Assembly (NCBI GenBank): GCA_035275265.1
Contig: DATENC010000014.1
Span: 62,001 to 126,000, forward strand
Length of the DNA stretch: 64,000 nt
Direction of reading: 5' to 3'
DNA from: JACQAP01 sp035275265
Lineage (GTDB): Bacteria > Pseudomonadota > Gammaproteobacteria > Burkholderiales > JACQAP01
The translations under genes were made by a program, and so were the position numbers. Of this stretch, positions 34,386 through 43,308 are shown piece after piece. A model generated the notes under the pieces. It was not told where the DNA came from, searched no databases, and saw nothing but the letters and a program-made list of their open reading frames with translations. Numbering within the stretch: position 1 is the stretch's first letter; each line of letters opens with the position of its first letter.

Positions 34386-35303
34386 TCAGTTAGGCTGCGG
34401 GTTTCTTTCGTCTTCGCCCCTCTTCGCCTGACTGGCCTGCGCCATCACTTCGGCAGCGAAATCGGTTGCCTTCCTCTCGATGCCCTCGCCAACGATGAAC
34501 AGCGTAAACGCATGCACCTTTGCGTGCTTGGCCGCGAGCAGCTTTTCCACGGAGATCTTGTCGTCCTTCACAAAAGGCTGGCCCAGCAGCGTAACCTCCG
34601 CAAGATACTTCTGCGCGCTGCCCTCCACGATTTTTTCGATAAGGTTTGCCGGTTTGCCGGATTCCAGCGCCCGGGCCTTGGCGATCTCGCGCTCGCGCGA
34701 GATCAACTCCGCCGCGACCTGGTCACGGGACACGGCAATCGGCTTGGAAGCCGCGACGTGCATCGCCAGGTCTTTGCCGAGGGTCTCGTCGCCGCCCTCG
34801 AAGTCGATCATCACGCCGATCCTGGTGCCATGCAAATAGTGCGCGAGCCGGCCTTTGGCCTTGTGCACCGCGACCCGGCGCACGCCAATGTTTTCCCCGA
34901 GTTTCATCACCAGGGCCTGACGTGTCGCCTCCACGCTCTCGCCCGAGGCAAGCCGTGCTTGCGCCAGCGATCCGACATCCGTGATGCTTCCCGTTGCCGC
35001 GAGTTCCGCCACCGCTCGTGCAAAGCCGGCGAAGTTCTGGTCCTTCGCGACGAAGTCGGTTTCACAGTTGACTTCGACCAGTGCCCCAAGCTTGCGGTCG
35101 CCCGACAAGTAGATGCCGATCGTGCCTTCCGCCGCGACGCGCCCCGCGACCTTGCTAGCCTTCGCGCCGCTCCTGATACGCAGCAGGTCTTCGGCTTTGT
35201 TCATGTCACCGCCGGCCTCTTCCAGAGCTTTCTTGCATTCCATCATGCCGAGCCCGGTGCGGCTGCGAAGCTCCTTGACCATTCCCGCGGTAATTTCCGC
35301 CAT
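34386..35303 (-). CDS. tsf: translation elongation factor Ts
   Basis: 305 residues, slightly longer than the usual 290-295 because of a polar tail (QAKRGEDERNPQPN). Nucleotide exchange factor for EF-Tu. N-terminal UBA-like part with TGLGMMECKKALEEAGGDMNKAE-type signature (about 16-36), then VNCETDFVA (TDF motif that touches EF-Tu), and two core subdomains. Downstream of rpsB with an intervening terminator-like hairpin. Confidence 0.97.
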   Translation of the reverse strand: MAEITAGMVKELRSRTGLGMMECKKALEEAGGDMNKAEDLLRIRSGAKASKVAGRVAAEGTIGIYLSGDRKLGALVEVNCETDFVAKDQNFAGFARAVAELAATGSITDVGSLAQARLASGESVEATRQALVMKLGENIGVRRVAVHKAKGRLAHYLHGTRIGVMIDFEGGDETLGKDLAMHVAASKPIAVSRDQVAAELISREREIAKARALESGKPANLIEKIVEGSAQKYLAEVTLLGQPFVKDDKISVEKLLAAKHAKVHAFTLFIVGEGIERKATDFAAEVMAQASQAKRGEDERNPQPN

Positions 35304-35362
35304 TCTCGATTGCTCCTGGTTCTTCGTTGCGCGTCTGGTGTGGTGTTTTTCAATCTGCGGTT

Positions 35363-35391
35363 AAAAAAAAAGGGCGTATGCCCTTTTTTTT
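35363..35391. terminator. rho-independent terminator/attenuator between rpsB and tsf
   Basis: An A-tract and AGGGC (35371-35375) pair with GCCCT (35380-35384) followed by a T-tract; the symmetric A9-GGGC-GTAT-GCCC-T9 arrangement works in both directions. It stands between rpsB and tsf on the minus strand, where partial termination would set more S2 than EF-Ts transcript. The hairpin is the strongest canonical terminator in the window. Confidence 0.85.
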
Positions 35392-35403
35392 CGGCCGCCC
35401 CGA

Positions 35404-36150
35404 TCAGGCCGGCGCCTGTTCCTCCGAACTGTCGACCTCCACAAATTCGTCGCTGACGATCTGTTGGACGATCTGGCTGCGGCCATCGAGGATCGCGTCG
35501 GCGATGCCGCGCACGTACAGGCGCACAGCGCGGCTGGCGTCGTCGTTGCCCGGGATCACGTAGTCCACGCCGTCGGGGGAATGGTTGGTGTCCACTACCC
35601 CGACCACCGGGATGCCAAGCTTGTTGGCTTCGGTGATCGCACCTTTCTGGTAACCCACATCCACCACAAACAGTGCGTCCGGCAATCCGTTCATTTCCTT
35701 GATGCCGCCCAGGCTGCGATCGAGCTTGACCATTTCGCGCTGGAAATTGAGTTGCTCCTTCTTCGAAAGTTTATCGATCGAAGCGTCCTGCACCATCTGC
35801 TCCATGTCGCGCAGCCGCTTGATCGATTGCTTCACGGTCTTGAAATTGGTGAGCATGCCGCCGAGCCAGCGATGATCGACGAACGGCGTACCGGCGCGCA
35901 GCGCTTCTTCGCGGATGATCTCGCGTGCCTGGCGTTTGGTGCCGACGAAAAGGATGCTTCCCTTGTTCGAGGCCAGCTGGCGCACGAATTTCACCGCCTC
36001 CTGGTACATCGCCAGGGTCTTCTCGAGATTGATGATGTGGATCTTATTGCGATGGCCGAAGATAAACGGGGCCATCTTGGGATTCCAGTAACGGGTTTGG
36101 TGCCCGAAGTGAACTCCGGCTTCAAGCATTTCACGCATGGTGACCGACAT
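35404..36150 (-). CDS. rpsB: 30S ribosomal protein S2
   Basis: 248 residues. Late-assembling small-subunit protein that anchors S1. Family motifs: MREMLEAGVHFGHQTRYWNPKM at the N-terminus, IHIINLEKT, ILFVGTKRQA, RWLGGMLTNFKT and VVGVVDTNHSPDGVDYVIPGNDD. First gene of the rpsB-tsf-pyrH run; its own promoter and a long leader lie upstream. Confidence 0.98.
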   Translation of the reverse strand: MSVTMREMLEAGVHFGHQTRYWNPKMAPFIFGHRNKIHIINLEKTLAMYQEAVKFVRQLASNKGSILFVGTKRQAREIIREEALRAGTPFVDHRWLGGMLTNFKTVKQSIKRLRDMEQMVQDASIDKLSKKEQLNFQREMVKLDRSLGGIKEMNGLPDALFVVDVGYQKGAITEANKLGIPVVGVVDTNHSPDGVDYVIPGNDDASRAVRLYVRGIADAILDGRSQIVQQIVSDEFVEVDSSEEQAPA

Positions 36151-36313
36151 GAACTTCTCCTGTAAGGGTTGAGCCTCCGCTCGCCGGAACCCGAATTTTC
36201 GGGCACCCTTCCAATCCGGCAGCGCCGGATTTCTTATCGTTCAGGTCTGCATGCACGGACCTGGACTGGCAAGCGTGCGAATTTCTACGATCAAAAATAA
36301 CAACTGTAACCAA
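36151..36313 (-). promoter_or_regulatory. rpsB 5' leader with two hairpins, candidate S2 autoregulatory leader
   Basis: If transcription starts near 36313 the rpsB mRNA has an untranslated leader of about 160 nt. It contains AATCCGGC (36213-36220) pairing with GCCGGATT (36224-36231), and CCCGAA (36190-36195) with TTCGGG (36198-36203). Long structured rpsB leaders that bind S2 are known in Gammaproteobacteria; that this one works the same way is inference. Confidence 0.5.
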
Positions 36314-36319
36314 CAAAAA

Positions 36320-36349
36320 ATTATAGCAGCGTGACCCCGTTTGTCTCAA
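36320..36349 (-). promoter_or_regulatory. sigma-70 promoter of rpsB
   Basis: Minus-strand TTGAGA (36344-36349) and a perfect TATAAT (36320-36325) with an 18-bp spacer. The start would be near 36313. It serves rpsB and, past the attenuator, the long tsf-to-rnhB block. Confidence 0.75.
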
Positions 36350-36365
36350 GCATTATTATGCGCGC

Positions 36366-37127
36366 TCAAGGGTTTACCGCCCCGCCCGGGGCAGCATGAC
36401 GCTGCCGGCGGGCCTCATAAAGGCAGACGCCCGCTGCCACGGACACATTCAGGCTTTCCACCTGCCCCAGCATCGGAATCGCGATCAACTCGTCGCAGGT
36501 CTCGCGCGTAAGCCGTCGTAGTCCTTCTCCCTCGGCGCCAAGGACCAGTGCCAAGGCACCGGAAAGCTTGGCCTCGTACAGTGCGGTGGCGCCGGTTTCG
36601 GCCGCGCCGAGTATCCACAATCCCTTATCTTTCAGGTCTCTGAGCGTACGTGCCAGATTGGTGACGACGATGAAAGGCACGCTTTCCGCCGCTCCCGAAG
36701 CGACCTTGTGCACCGTCGCGTTGAGGCCTACCGCCCTGTCTTTGGGCGCAATCACCGCATGCACCCCCATCGCGTCCGCGACCCGCAGACATGCGCCAAG
36801 ATTATGCGGGTCCTGCACTCCGTCCAACACCAGCAGCAATGGCGGCTCGGCCGCGCTTCCCAGCACCTCTTCCAGCGAACCGGCCGGCGTCGCTTCCTCG
36901 ACAAAGGCGACCACGCCTTGATGCCGCGAGCCTTTCGTCAGTCCGTCGAGTCGTGCCGCGTCTGCATGGTGCACACGCACGCCGCCTTCCCGCGCCAGAT
37001 CCGCCACCCTGCGGGCACGCGGATCGTTTCGGCCCGGATCCAGAAATACTTCGAACACTGCACCCGGCCGGCGTTTGAGTGCGGCGGTGACCGCGTGCAG
37101 ACCATGGATCGCCCGCCTGCCGCTCAT
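36366..37127 (-). CDS. rlmB: 23S rRNA (guanosine-2'-O-)-methyltransferase RlmB
   Basis: 253 residues, SpoU/TrmH (SPOUT) family. Methylates the 2'-OH of G2251 (E. coli numbering) in the peptidyl-transferase loop. N-terminal L30e-like substrate domain begins GRRAIHGLHAVTAAL; the knot domain has LLLVLDGVQDPHNLGACLR, then ALVLGAEGEGLRRLTRETCDELIAIPM and VESLNVSVAAGVCLYEA. Start overlaps the rnr stop by 4 bases, the usual rnr-rlmB pair. Confidence 0.96.
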   Translation of the reverse strand: MSGRRAIHGLHAVTAALKRRPGAVFEVFLDPGRNDPRARRVADLAREGGVRVHHADAARLDGLTKGSRHQGVVAFVEEATPAGSLEEVLGSAAEPPLLLVLDGVQDPHNLGACLRVADAMGVHAVIAPKDRAVGLNATVHKVASGAAESVPFIVVTNLARTLRDLKDKGLWILGAAETGATALYEAKLSGALALVLGAEGEGLRRLTRETCDELIAIPMLGQVESLNVSVAAGVCLYEARRQRHAAPGGAVNP

Positions 37128-39352
37128 CTTCCTTTCACCTTCGGCTCATCGAGCACAAAGTCGATCTTGCTGGTCTCGAGATCCACCCGGACCAGCTTGA
37201 CGGACACACGGTCTCCAAGCCGGAAGCGTTTCCCGGTGCGTTCGCCCAGTAGCTGATGTTTGGCGGCATCGTAATGGAAATAGTCCGACCCTAGTTCGGA
37301 AATATGCACCAGGCCTTCGACGTACACCTGGTCCAGCGCAACGAACACGCCGAAACTGGTGACGCCGCTGACGGTGCCGGTGAAGCGTTCGCCGATGCGA
37401 TCCTGCATGTAATAGCACTTGAGCCACGCCTCGACATCGCGTGTGGCGTCGTCGGCACGGCGTTCAGTCTCGGAACAATGCACGCCGATCTCGTGCCAGT
37501 CGCTCGGGTCGTAACGCTTGTCTTCGAGCACCGCCTTAATGGCACGATGGATGAACAGGTCGGGAAAACGGCGGATCGGCGACGTAAAATGGGTATAGGA
37601 CTCGTAAGCCAGCCCGAAATGACCGACGTTTTCCGGGCTGTACACCGCCTGGCGCAGCGAGCGTAGCATCACCGTTTGCAGCAGTTGCACGTCCGGACGG
37701 GACTTTATTCTTTCCAGCAAGCGCGCGTAGTCCTTTGCCTGAGGCTGGTCGCCGCCGGTAAGCTGCAGCCCGAACTCGCGCAGAAACTCGCGCAGCGCCG
37801 CCAGCTTTTCCGGAGTCGGGCCTTCGTGCACGCGGTACAGTGCCGGATGGTCGTGGCTGGCCAGGAAATCGGAGGCGCTGACGTTGGCTGCCAGCATACA
37901 TTCCTCGATCAGGCGGTGGGCGTCGTTGCGCTGGGTGGGAACGATGCGTTCGATCTTGCCCTGGTCGTCGAAGAACATCTGGGTCTCGATGGTCTCGAAG
38001 TCGATCGCGCCGCGAAGTGCACGCGCCTTCGTGAGACCTTGATACAGGGAGTGCAACGTCTGCAACTGGGGAATTAGTTGCGCCAGCTCGCGCGTGTGCT
38101 CGCCCTGCGGATTATCCAGCATCTGGGCGACCTGGGTGTAGGTAAGCCGCGCGCGCGAATGCATCACTGCCGGATAGAAGCGATAGTCGCCAATGTCGCC
38201 GCGCCCGGAGATGTCCATTTCGCACACCATGCACAGCCGGTCGACTTTCGGCATCAGCGAGCACAGGCCGTTCGACAACACCTCCGGCAGCATTGGGATC
38301 ACACGCCGCGGAAAGTACACCGAGTTTCCACGCAGGCGTGCTTCGAGATCGATCGGGTCGCCGTGGCGCACGTAGTGGCTGACATCGGCGATGGCCACCC
38401 ACAGTTTGAACCCCTTGCCTTGCCGTTCGGCATAGACCGCGTCATCGAAATCCTTGGCGGTTTCCCCGTCGATCGTGACCAGCGGCAGGTTGCGCAGATC
38501 CACGCGTCCTTTAAGGTCTTTTTCTGTAACTCCCGCGGGAAACGTGGTAGCAGCCTTTTCCAGTTCAACGGAAAATTCATGCGGCAGATCATGCTTTCTC
38601 AGCGCGATCTCGATTTCCATTCCGGGATCGGCATAATTACCCAGTACCTCGACGATGCGGCCAACGGGGCGCGCGTGCGGTTTCGGCTGCTCGATGATCT
38701 CAGCCACCACGACCTGTCCGGGCTTCGCGCCCCCGGTGGCACCGGCAGGAATGAGGATGTCCTGGCTGATGCGCCGGTCTTCCGGTGCCACCACGCCGAT
38801 TCCGTGTTCGTTGAGAAAGCGGCCCACCACTTTCTGGTTGGCGCGTTCAAGCACCTCGACGATTTGGCCTTCGCGCCGGCCGCGCGCATTCAGTCCGCCC
38901 TCGCGCGCCACCACCCGATCCCCGTGCAGCACTTTGGCCATTTCTCCCGGATTCAGAAACAGGTCCTCGCCGCGATCATCGCGGATCAGGAAGCCGAACC
39001 CATCCGGGTGGCCCTGCACCCGGCCGTTCACCAAGTCGAGCTTCTCCACGACGCAGATCGCGTTTTTGCGGTTGCGCATGATCTGGCCGCTGCGCTCCAT
39101 CGCCGCCAGCCGGCGCACAAACGTGTCCATCTCGTGCGGCTTGACTCCAAGCAGTTGCGCCAGCCGGTCCTCGGAAACAGGAACGCCCTGCTCGAGCATG
39201 ACCTGGAGGATGTACTCACGGCTGGGAAGCGGGTGCTCGTAGCGCGACTGCTCGCGCTCGAGATGCGGGTCGTTGCTGCGCACGTCCGTACCGCGCGCTG
39301 GCGCTGTGGATTTTTTGCGGCTGGTGGTTTCGGTTTTCTTATTTGTTTTCAT
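37124..39352 (-). CDS. rnr: ribonuclease R
   Basis: 742 residues. Processive 3'-5' exoribonuclease that degrades structured RNA. Order: basic N-terminal tail, winged-helix part (SREYILQVMLEQGVPVSEDRLAQLLG), two cold-shock domains, the RNB catalytic domain with DARDFDDAV-type motif KDFDDAVYAE and GNSVYFPRRVIPMLPE, and a C-terminal S1 domain ending at FVLDEPKVKG. ATG 39352 (MKTNKKTE) is preferred; the frame continues upstream across the tRNA-Leu locus, which cannot be coding. Lacks the long Lys-rich C-terminal tail of some relatives. Confidence 0.97.
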   Translation of the reverse strand: MKTNKKTETTSRKKSTAPARGTDVRSNDPHLEREQSRYEHPLPSREYILQVMLEQGVPVSEDRLAQLLGVKPHEMDTFVRRLAAMERSGQIMRNRKNAICVVEKLDLVNGRVQGHPDGFGFLIRDDRGEDLFLNPGEMAKVLHGDRVVAREGGLNARGRREGQIVEVLERANQKVVGRFLNEHGIGVVAPEDRRISQDILIPAGATGGAKPGQVVVAEIIEQPKPHARPVGRIVEVLGNYADPGMEIEIALRKHDLPHEFSVELEKAATTFPAGVTEKDLKGRVDLRNLPLVTIDGETAKDFDDAVYAERQGKGFKLWVAIADVSHYVRHGDPIDLEARLRGNSVYFPRRVIPMLPEVLSNGLCSLMPKVDRLCMVCEMDISGRGDIGDYRFYPAVMHSRARLTYTQVAQMLDNPQGEHTRELAQLIPQLQTLHSLYQGLTKARALRGAIDFETIETQMFFDDQGKIERIVPTQRNDAHRLIEECMLAANVSASDFLASHDHPALYRVHEGPTPEKLAALREFLREFGLQLTGGDQPQAKDYARLLERIKSRPDVQLLQTVMLRSLRQAVYSPENVGHFGLAYESYTHFTSPIRRFPDLFIHRAIKAVLEDKRYDPSDWHEIGVHCSETERRADDATRDVEAWLKCYYMQDRIGERFTGTVSGVTSFGVFVALDQVYVEGLVHISELGSDYFHYDAAKHQLLGERTGKRFRLGDRVSVKLVRVDLETSKIDFVLDEPKVKGR

Positions 39353-39385
39353 GGAAAAATCGGGTTTCCGGAAGCGCAGACTGCG

Positions 39386-39414
39386 TTGACAAAGCGGCGC
39401 TTTCCAATTACATT
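39386..39414 (+). promoter_or_regulatory. strong sigma-70 promoter of tRNA-Leu
   Basis: Perfect TTGACA (39386-39391), 17-bp spacer, TACATT (39409-39414), start near 39421, 8 nt before the mature tRNA. The stretch after the -10 (CTGCGCCCTCC) is GC-rich, as in discriminators of promoters under stringent control. Confidence 0.85.
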
Positions 39415-39428
39415 CTGCGCCCTCCTGT

Positions 39429-39515
39429 GCCGAGATGGCGGAATTGGTAGACGCACCAGGTTCAGGTCCTGGCGGTGGCAACACTGTGGAGGTTCGAGTC
39501 CTCTTCTCGGCACCA
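39429..39515 (+). tRNA. tRNA-Leu (anticodon CAG)
   Basis: Acceptor GCCGAGA (39429-39435) pairs with TCTCGGC (39505-39511); discriminator A; CCA is encoded (39513-39515). The anticodon stem CCAGG/CCTGG encloses TTCAGGT, giving CAG, which reads CUG, the main Leu codon of GC-rich genes. A long variable arm (class II tRNA) and GGTTCGAGTCC T-arm are present. Single plus-strand gene between the divergent rnr and the convergent end of purA. Confidence 0.97.
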
Positions 39516-39563
39516 GTCTTAAAATCCCCGCACTGTCCGCTTCGCAGACTTCCGACGACGTTC

Positions 39564-40865
39564 TTACTTGGCGGGCGCGAAAGGATGACGCAGCACGATG
39601 GTCTCCTCGCGATCGGCACCGGTTGAAATCAGGTCTATCGGCACCGCGCAGGTATCCTCGATACGCTTGAGATAGTTGCGCGCGTTCCTGGGTAGATCCT
39701 GGTGGCGTCTGATGCCCACTGTGCTCTCCGTCCAACCCGGAATTTCTTCGTAGATCGGCTCGCATTCGGCGAGCGCCTCTGCACCGGACGGAAGAATATC
39801 CAGTGTTTCCTTGCCGACGCGATAACCCACACCGACCTGCAGCGCTTCCACACCGTCGAGCACGTCGAGCTTGGTAACGCACAATCCCGACACACCATTG
39901 ATCTGGATCGAACGCTTCAACGCCGCGGCATCGAACCAGCCGCAACGTCTTGCCCGCCCGGTCGTCGCACCGAACTCGTTTCCACGGCTGGCGAGGTGTT
40001 TGCCGATGTCGTCGTAGAGTTCGGTCGGGAATGGCCCGCCACCCACCCGGGTCGTATAGGCCTTGGTGATGCCGAGCACGTAGTGCAGCGCCTGCGGACC
40101 GACGCCGCTTCCCGCCGCCGCCGCGCCAGCGACACAATTGCTGGAAGTGACGTACGGATACGTGCCGTGATCGACATCCAGAAGTGTGCCTTGTGCACCT
40201 TCAAACAGCAGGTTCTCGCCGCGCTTGCCTGCTTCGAACAACAGGCGCGGCACATCGCCGACCATGGGGCGAAAGCGTTCCGCCAGCGCCAGCGTCTGAT
40301 CCAGCGTTTTCTGAAAGTCCACCGCGCGTTCATTGAAGTATTGCTTGAGCACGAAGTTGTGATAGTCCAGTACTTCTCCCAGCTTCGCCGCGAAGCGCTC
40401 GCGGTGGAACAGGTCCTGGAGACGGATTGCACGCCGCGCCACCTTGTCTTCGTAGGCCGGACCGATACCACGCCCGGTAGTGCCGATCTTGCCTTCACCC
40501 TTGGCGTTCTCGCGCGCCTGGTCCAGCGCGACGTGATAGGGCAGTATCAGCGGGCAGGCATCGCTGATGGTGAGCCGGTCCTGTACTTCGATGCCGGCGT
40601 TCTCCAGCGTTGCAAGTTCGTCCAACAGCGCCTGCGGTGACACCACGACGCCGTTGCCGATGTAGCAGCGCACTCCGGGCCGCAGAATCCCGGACGGTAT
40701 CAGATGCAGCACGGTTTTCTGGCCGCCGATCACCAGAGTATGCCCGGCGTTGTGGCCACCCTGGAAACGCACCACACCCTGGGCGTGGTCCGTAAGCCAA
40801 TCGACGACTTTTCCCTTGCCCTCGTCACCCCATTGCGTGCCGACAACTACCACATTGGTAGCCAT
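39564..40865 (-). CDS. purA: adenylosuccinate synthase
   Basis: 433 residues. First committed step from IMP to AMP, using GTP and aspartate. GTP-binding GTQWGDEGKGKVVDWL near the N-terminus, QGGHNAGHTLV, TTGRGIGPAYEDK, FEGAQGTLLDVDHGTYPYVTSSN and ATTGRARRCGWFD. ATG 40865 chosen; ATG 40871 two codons earlier is equally possible. Follows hisZ by about 50 nt, as in many Proteobacteria. Confidence 0.98.
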   Translation of the reverse strand: MATNVVVVGTQWGDEGKGKVVDWLTDHAQGVVRFQGGHNAGHTLVIGGQKTVLHLIPSGILRPGVRCYIGNGVVVSPQALLDELATLENAGIEVQDRLTISDACPLILPYHVALDQARENAKGEGKIGTTGRGIGPAYEDKVARRAIRLQDLFHRERFAAKLGEVLDYHNFVLKQYFNERAVDFQKTLDQTLALAERFRPMVGDVPRLLFEAGKRGENLLFEGAQGTLLDVDHGTYPYVTSSNCVAGAAAAGSGVGPQALHYVLGITKAYTTRVGGGPFPTELYDDIGKHLASRGNEFGATTGRARRCGWFDAAALKRSIQINGVSGLCVTKLDVLDGVEALQVGVGYRVGKETLDILPSGAEALAECEPIYEEIPGWTESTVGIRRHQDLPRNARNYLKRIEDTCAVPIDLISTGADREETIVLRHPFAPAK

Positions 40866-40913
40866 TACCATCCCTGTTTCATGAATGCTCGTCCACGAGC
40901 CGAAAAAAATCCG

Positions 40914-42074
40914 TCAAACCAGGCGCTCGAGTTTCCATGCGCCGGCGCGCGACACAAGTTCCTGCTCGCAACCCAGCTCCGCGCGACTGGCTTCATGTCC
41001 CGGCAATTCCGCTACGACGATAATTCCGCCCGCGCGCAACCGCGCAACCTCGGCCTGCAGGCTTGCGTCACCCGGCCGATAAGGCGCCAGAACACGCATC
41101 GGCCTGAGATCGCCATCACCCATGTCCGCGAGGTCGCGCAAGTCGATGGTGAATCCGGTCGCCGGCCTGGCCCGGCCGAAGGCACGTCCCACCTCGTCGT
41201 AACGGCCCCCGCGCGCAATCGCTTCCGGGCGTTCGCCGGCATAAGCGGCGAATACGACGCCGCTGTGATAGTGGTAGCCACGCAACTCGGCCAGATCGAA
41301 ACACAATTCCTTGACCTCGCCGCTGAGCTGCGTGCCGATCGCTTGGAGCAGGTCGAGGCAGGCGCCAAGTTCGGGATACTCCGGCAAACGTTGACGCGCG
41401 GTTGCAAGCACCTCCGGCCCACCGTAGAGCTGAGGGAGAAGCAACAAGGCCTCGCGAGTCTTGGCGTCGAGGCCCGAGGTTAGGTCACGCAGTGCCGGTA
41501 CGTCCTTGGCCTGCAACACCCGGAATAGCTCCGCTTCCTGTTCCGGGGCGACAGACGCGCGCGTCACTAGTGCACGAAATACCGAGACGTGACCGAGGTC
41601 GAGATGAATGCCCTTCAATCCCGCCGCCTGCAGTGCTCGCAGCATCAGCGCCTGGATCTCGATGTCGCTTTCCGGGCCGGCGTGACCGTAGAGTTCGGCG
41701 CCGATTTGCAGCGGCTCGCGCGTGCGCATCAGTCCGGAGGGCCGCGTGTGCAGCACGGTTCCGCTGTAGCACAGCCGGGTTACACCCTGACGGTTGAGCA
41801 GGTGCGCGTCGATACGCGTCACCTGCGGTGTGATGTCCGCACGCAAACCCAGGAGCCTTCCCGACAACTGGTCCACCAGCTTGAAGGTTCTTAGATCGAG
41901 GTCGTGGCCGGTTCCTGTGAGCAGAGAATCGACGTACTCGAGCATGGGAGGAATCACAAGCTCGTAGCCGTGAGAGAAGAACAAGTCGAGGATGCGACGG
42001 CGCAACCGCTCTACACGTGCCGCCTCGGCGGGCAGGATGTCTTCGATGTACTCAGGAAGGAGCCACTTCTGCAT
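40914..42074 (-). CDS. hisZ: ATP phosphoribosyltransferase regulatory subunit HisZ
   Basis: 386 residues. A histidyl-tRNA synthetase-like protein without tRNA charging activity that forms an octamer with the short HisG and makes it active and histidine-sensitive. N-terminal WLLPEYIEDILPAEAARVERLR, motif-2-like CYSGTVLHTRP, YHSGVVFAAY. Its presence predicts a short-form HisG elsewhere in the genome. ATG 42074 preferred over an upstream in-frame start at 42128. Confidence 0.95.
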   Translation of the reverse strand: MQKWLLPEYIEDILPAEAARVERLRRRILDLFFSHGYELVIPPMLEYVDSLLTGTGHDLDLRTFKLVDQLSGRLLGLRADITPQVTRIDAHLLNRQGVTRLCYSGTVLHTRPSGLMRTREPLQIGAELYGHAGPESDIEIQALMLRALQAAGLKGIHLDLGHVSVFRALVTRASVAPEQEAELFRVLQAKDVPALRDLTSGLDAKTREALLLLPQLYGGPEVLATARQRLPEYPELGACLDLLQAIGTQLSGEVKELCFDLAELRGYHYHSGVVFAAYAGERPEAIARGGRYDEVGRAFGRARPATGFTIDLRDLADMGDGDLRPMRVLAPYRPGDASLQAEVARLRAGGIIVVAELPGHEASRAELGCEQELVSRAGAWKLERLV

Positions 42075-42150
42075 GGTCGTTTGCAAGCGAACTATTGCGG
42101 TCCGGGGCCGCTGGTGCCTACCGGCCAAATTCCAAAGCGGTCATGTTGGG

Positions 42151-42345
42151 CTACTTTGTCAGGAAAAGCAGCAGCAGGCCGGCGAGCATCGAGGACAGCC
42201 CGACGAACCGGATCTGGCCATCGGACATTTCCGTCAATCGTCGAAATGCGTTCCTCCAGACAGCCGGAAGAAGAAAGGGCATCACGCCTTCGATGATCAG
42301 CATCAACGCCACCGCCGTCAGCAGAATGCTCGTATAGCCTTCCAT
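42151..42345 (-). CDS. DUF2065 (YjeT-like) small membrane protein
   Basis: 64 residues with two hydrophobic segments (SILLTAVALMLIIEGVMPFLLP and IRFVGLSSMLAGLLLLFLT). Small inner-membrane protein regularly found between hflC and hisZ/purA; function unknown. ATG 42345 aligns with YjeT-type starts; an in-frame start at 42378 would add an 11-residue basic tail. Confidence 0.88.
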   Translation of the reverse strand: MEGYTSILLTAVALMLIIEGVMPFLLPAVWRNAFRRLTEMSDGQIRFVGLSSMLAGLLLLFLTK

Positions 42346-42426
42346 CCTCCCCTTTCCCGTCGCGAAACGGCCACGCATCGGGCGACCGAAGAGACCGTTC
42401 CTCCCGGTGCCACCAGCGGCGGCTTG

Positions 42427-43308
42427 TTATCTGCCGCTGCGGCCGGAAGAATCCTTCAGGTATTTGAAGAATTCGGAATTCGGTTCGAGAATCAGCAAGT
42501 CGCCCTTGTTGCGGAAACTCTGGCGATATGCCTCCAGGCTGCGGTAGAAAGCATAAAACTCGGGATTCTGCTGAAACGCGCGGGCATAGATCGCGGAGGA
42601 CTTGGCATCGCCATCACCCTTGATGCGCTGCGCGTCGCGATAGGCCTGCGCAATGATTACCTCGCGCTCGCGGTCGGCATCGGCACGGATCTTCTCGGCC
42701 TCGGCGAAACCGGTGGAGCGCAACTCGTTGGCGACCCGCTTTCGCTCCGCCTCCATGCGCCGGTACACCGCTTCGCTGACTTCCTGCGTGAGGTCGACCC
42801 GCTTTAGGCGTACATCCAGCACTTCGACGCCGATTTTGCCGGCATCGTCGTCGACCTTCTCGCGCATGACCTCCATGATCTTGTCGCGCTCGCCCGACAC
42901 CACGTCATGCACGGTGCGCTTGCCGAACTCGTCGCGCAGACTCGAGTTCACCGTCTTCTTGAGCCGATCGTTGGCGCGCAGCTCGTCGCCGCCGACACTG
43001 ACGTAATACTGACGCACGTCGGTGACACGCCATTTTACGAACGAGTCCACCAGCACATTCTTGTTTTCGGAAGTCAGGAACCGCTCGGGCTCCTCCGAAT
43101 CCAGCGTGAGAATGCGGGTGTCGAAGAAGCGCACGTTGTCGATCACCGGCATCTTGGCGTACAGGCCCGGTTTGGTCTTGACGCTGATCACTTCGCCAAG
43201 CCGGAATACCATCGCGTCCTGGCGCTCATCCACCGTGAACAGACTCATGCTGGCAATGATCAGCACCACTACGATACCGATCAGCAGCGTGCCCAGGCTG
43301 GTTCTCAT
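42427..43308 (-). CDS. hflC: HflC, SPFH-domain protein of the HflKC complex
   Basis: 293 residues. With HflK forms the large membrane-bound periplasmic cage that surrounds FtsH protease and tunes its action. One N-terminal membrane helix (LGTLLIGIVVVLIIASMSLFTV), then the prohibitin/band-7 domain (DERQDAMVFRLGEV, DSFVKWRVTDVRQYY) and a coiled-coil part (EVSEAVYRRMEAERKRVANELRS motif region, split here over about 180-205). Start overlaps the hflK stop by 4 bases. Confidence 0.97.
   Translation of the reverse strand: MRTSLGTLLIGIVVVLIIASMSLFTVDERQDAMVFRLGEVISVKTKPGLYAKMPVIDNVRFFDTRILTLDSEEPERFLTSENKNVLVDSFVKWRVTDVRQYYVSVGGDELRANDRLKKTVNSSLRDEFGKRTVHDVVSGERDKIMEVMREKVDDDAGKIGVEVLDVRLKRVDLTQEVSEAVYRRMEAERKRVANELRSTGFAEAEKIRADADREREVIIAQAYRDAQRIKGDGDAKSSAIYARAFQQNPEFYAFYRSLEAYRQSFRNKGDLLILEPNSEFFKYLKDSSGRSGR

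Noticed and set aside
38078..39670. 530-codon plus-strand frame opposite rnr, crossing the tRNA-Leu gene
   Set aside because: It would translate through a tRNA gene and is antisense to a complete RNase R.
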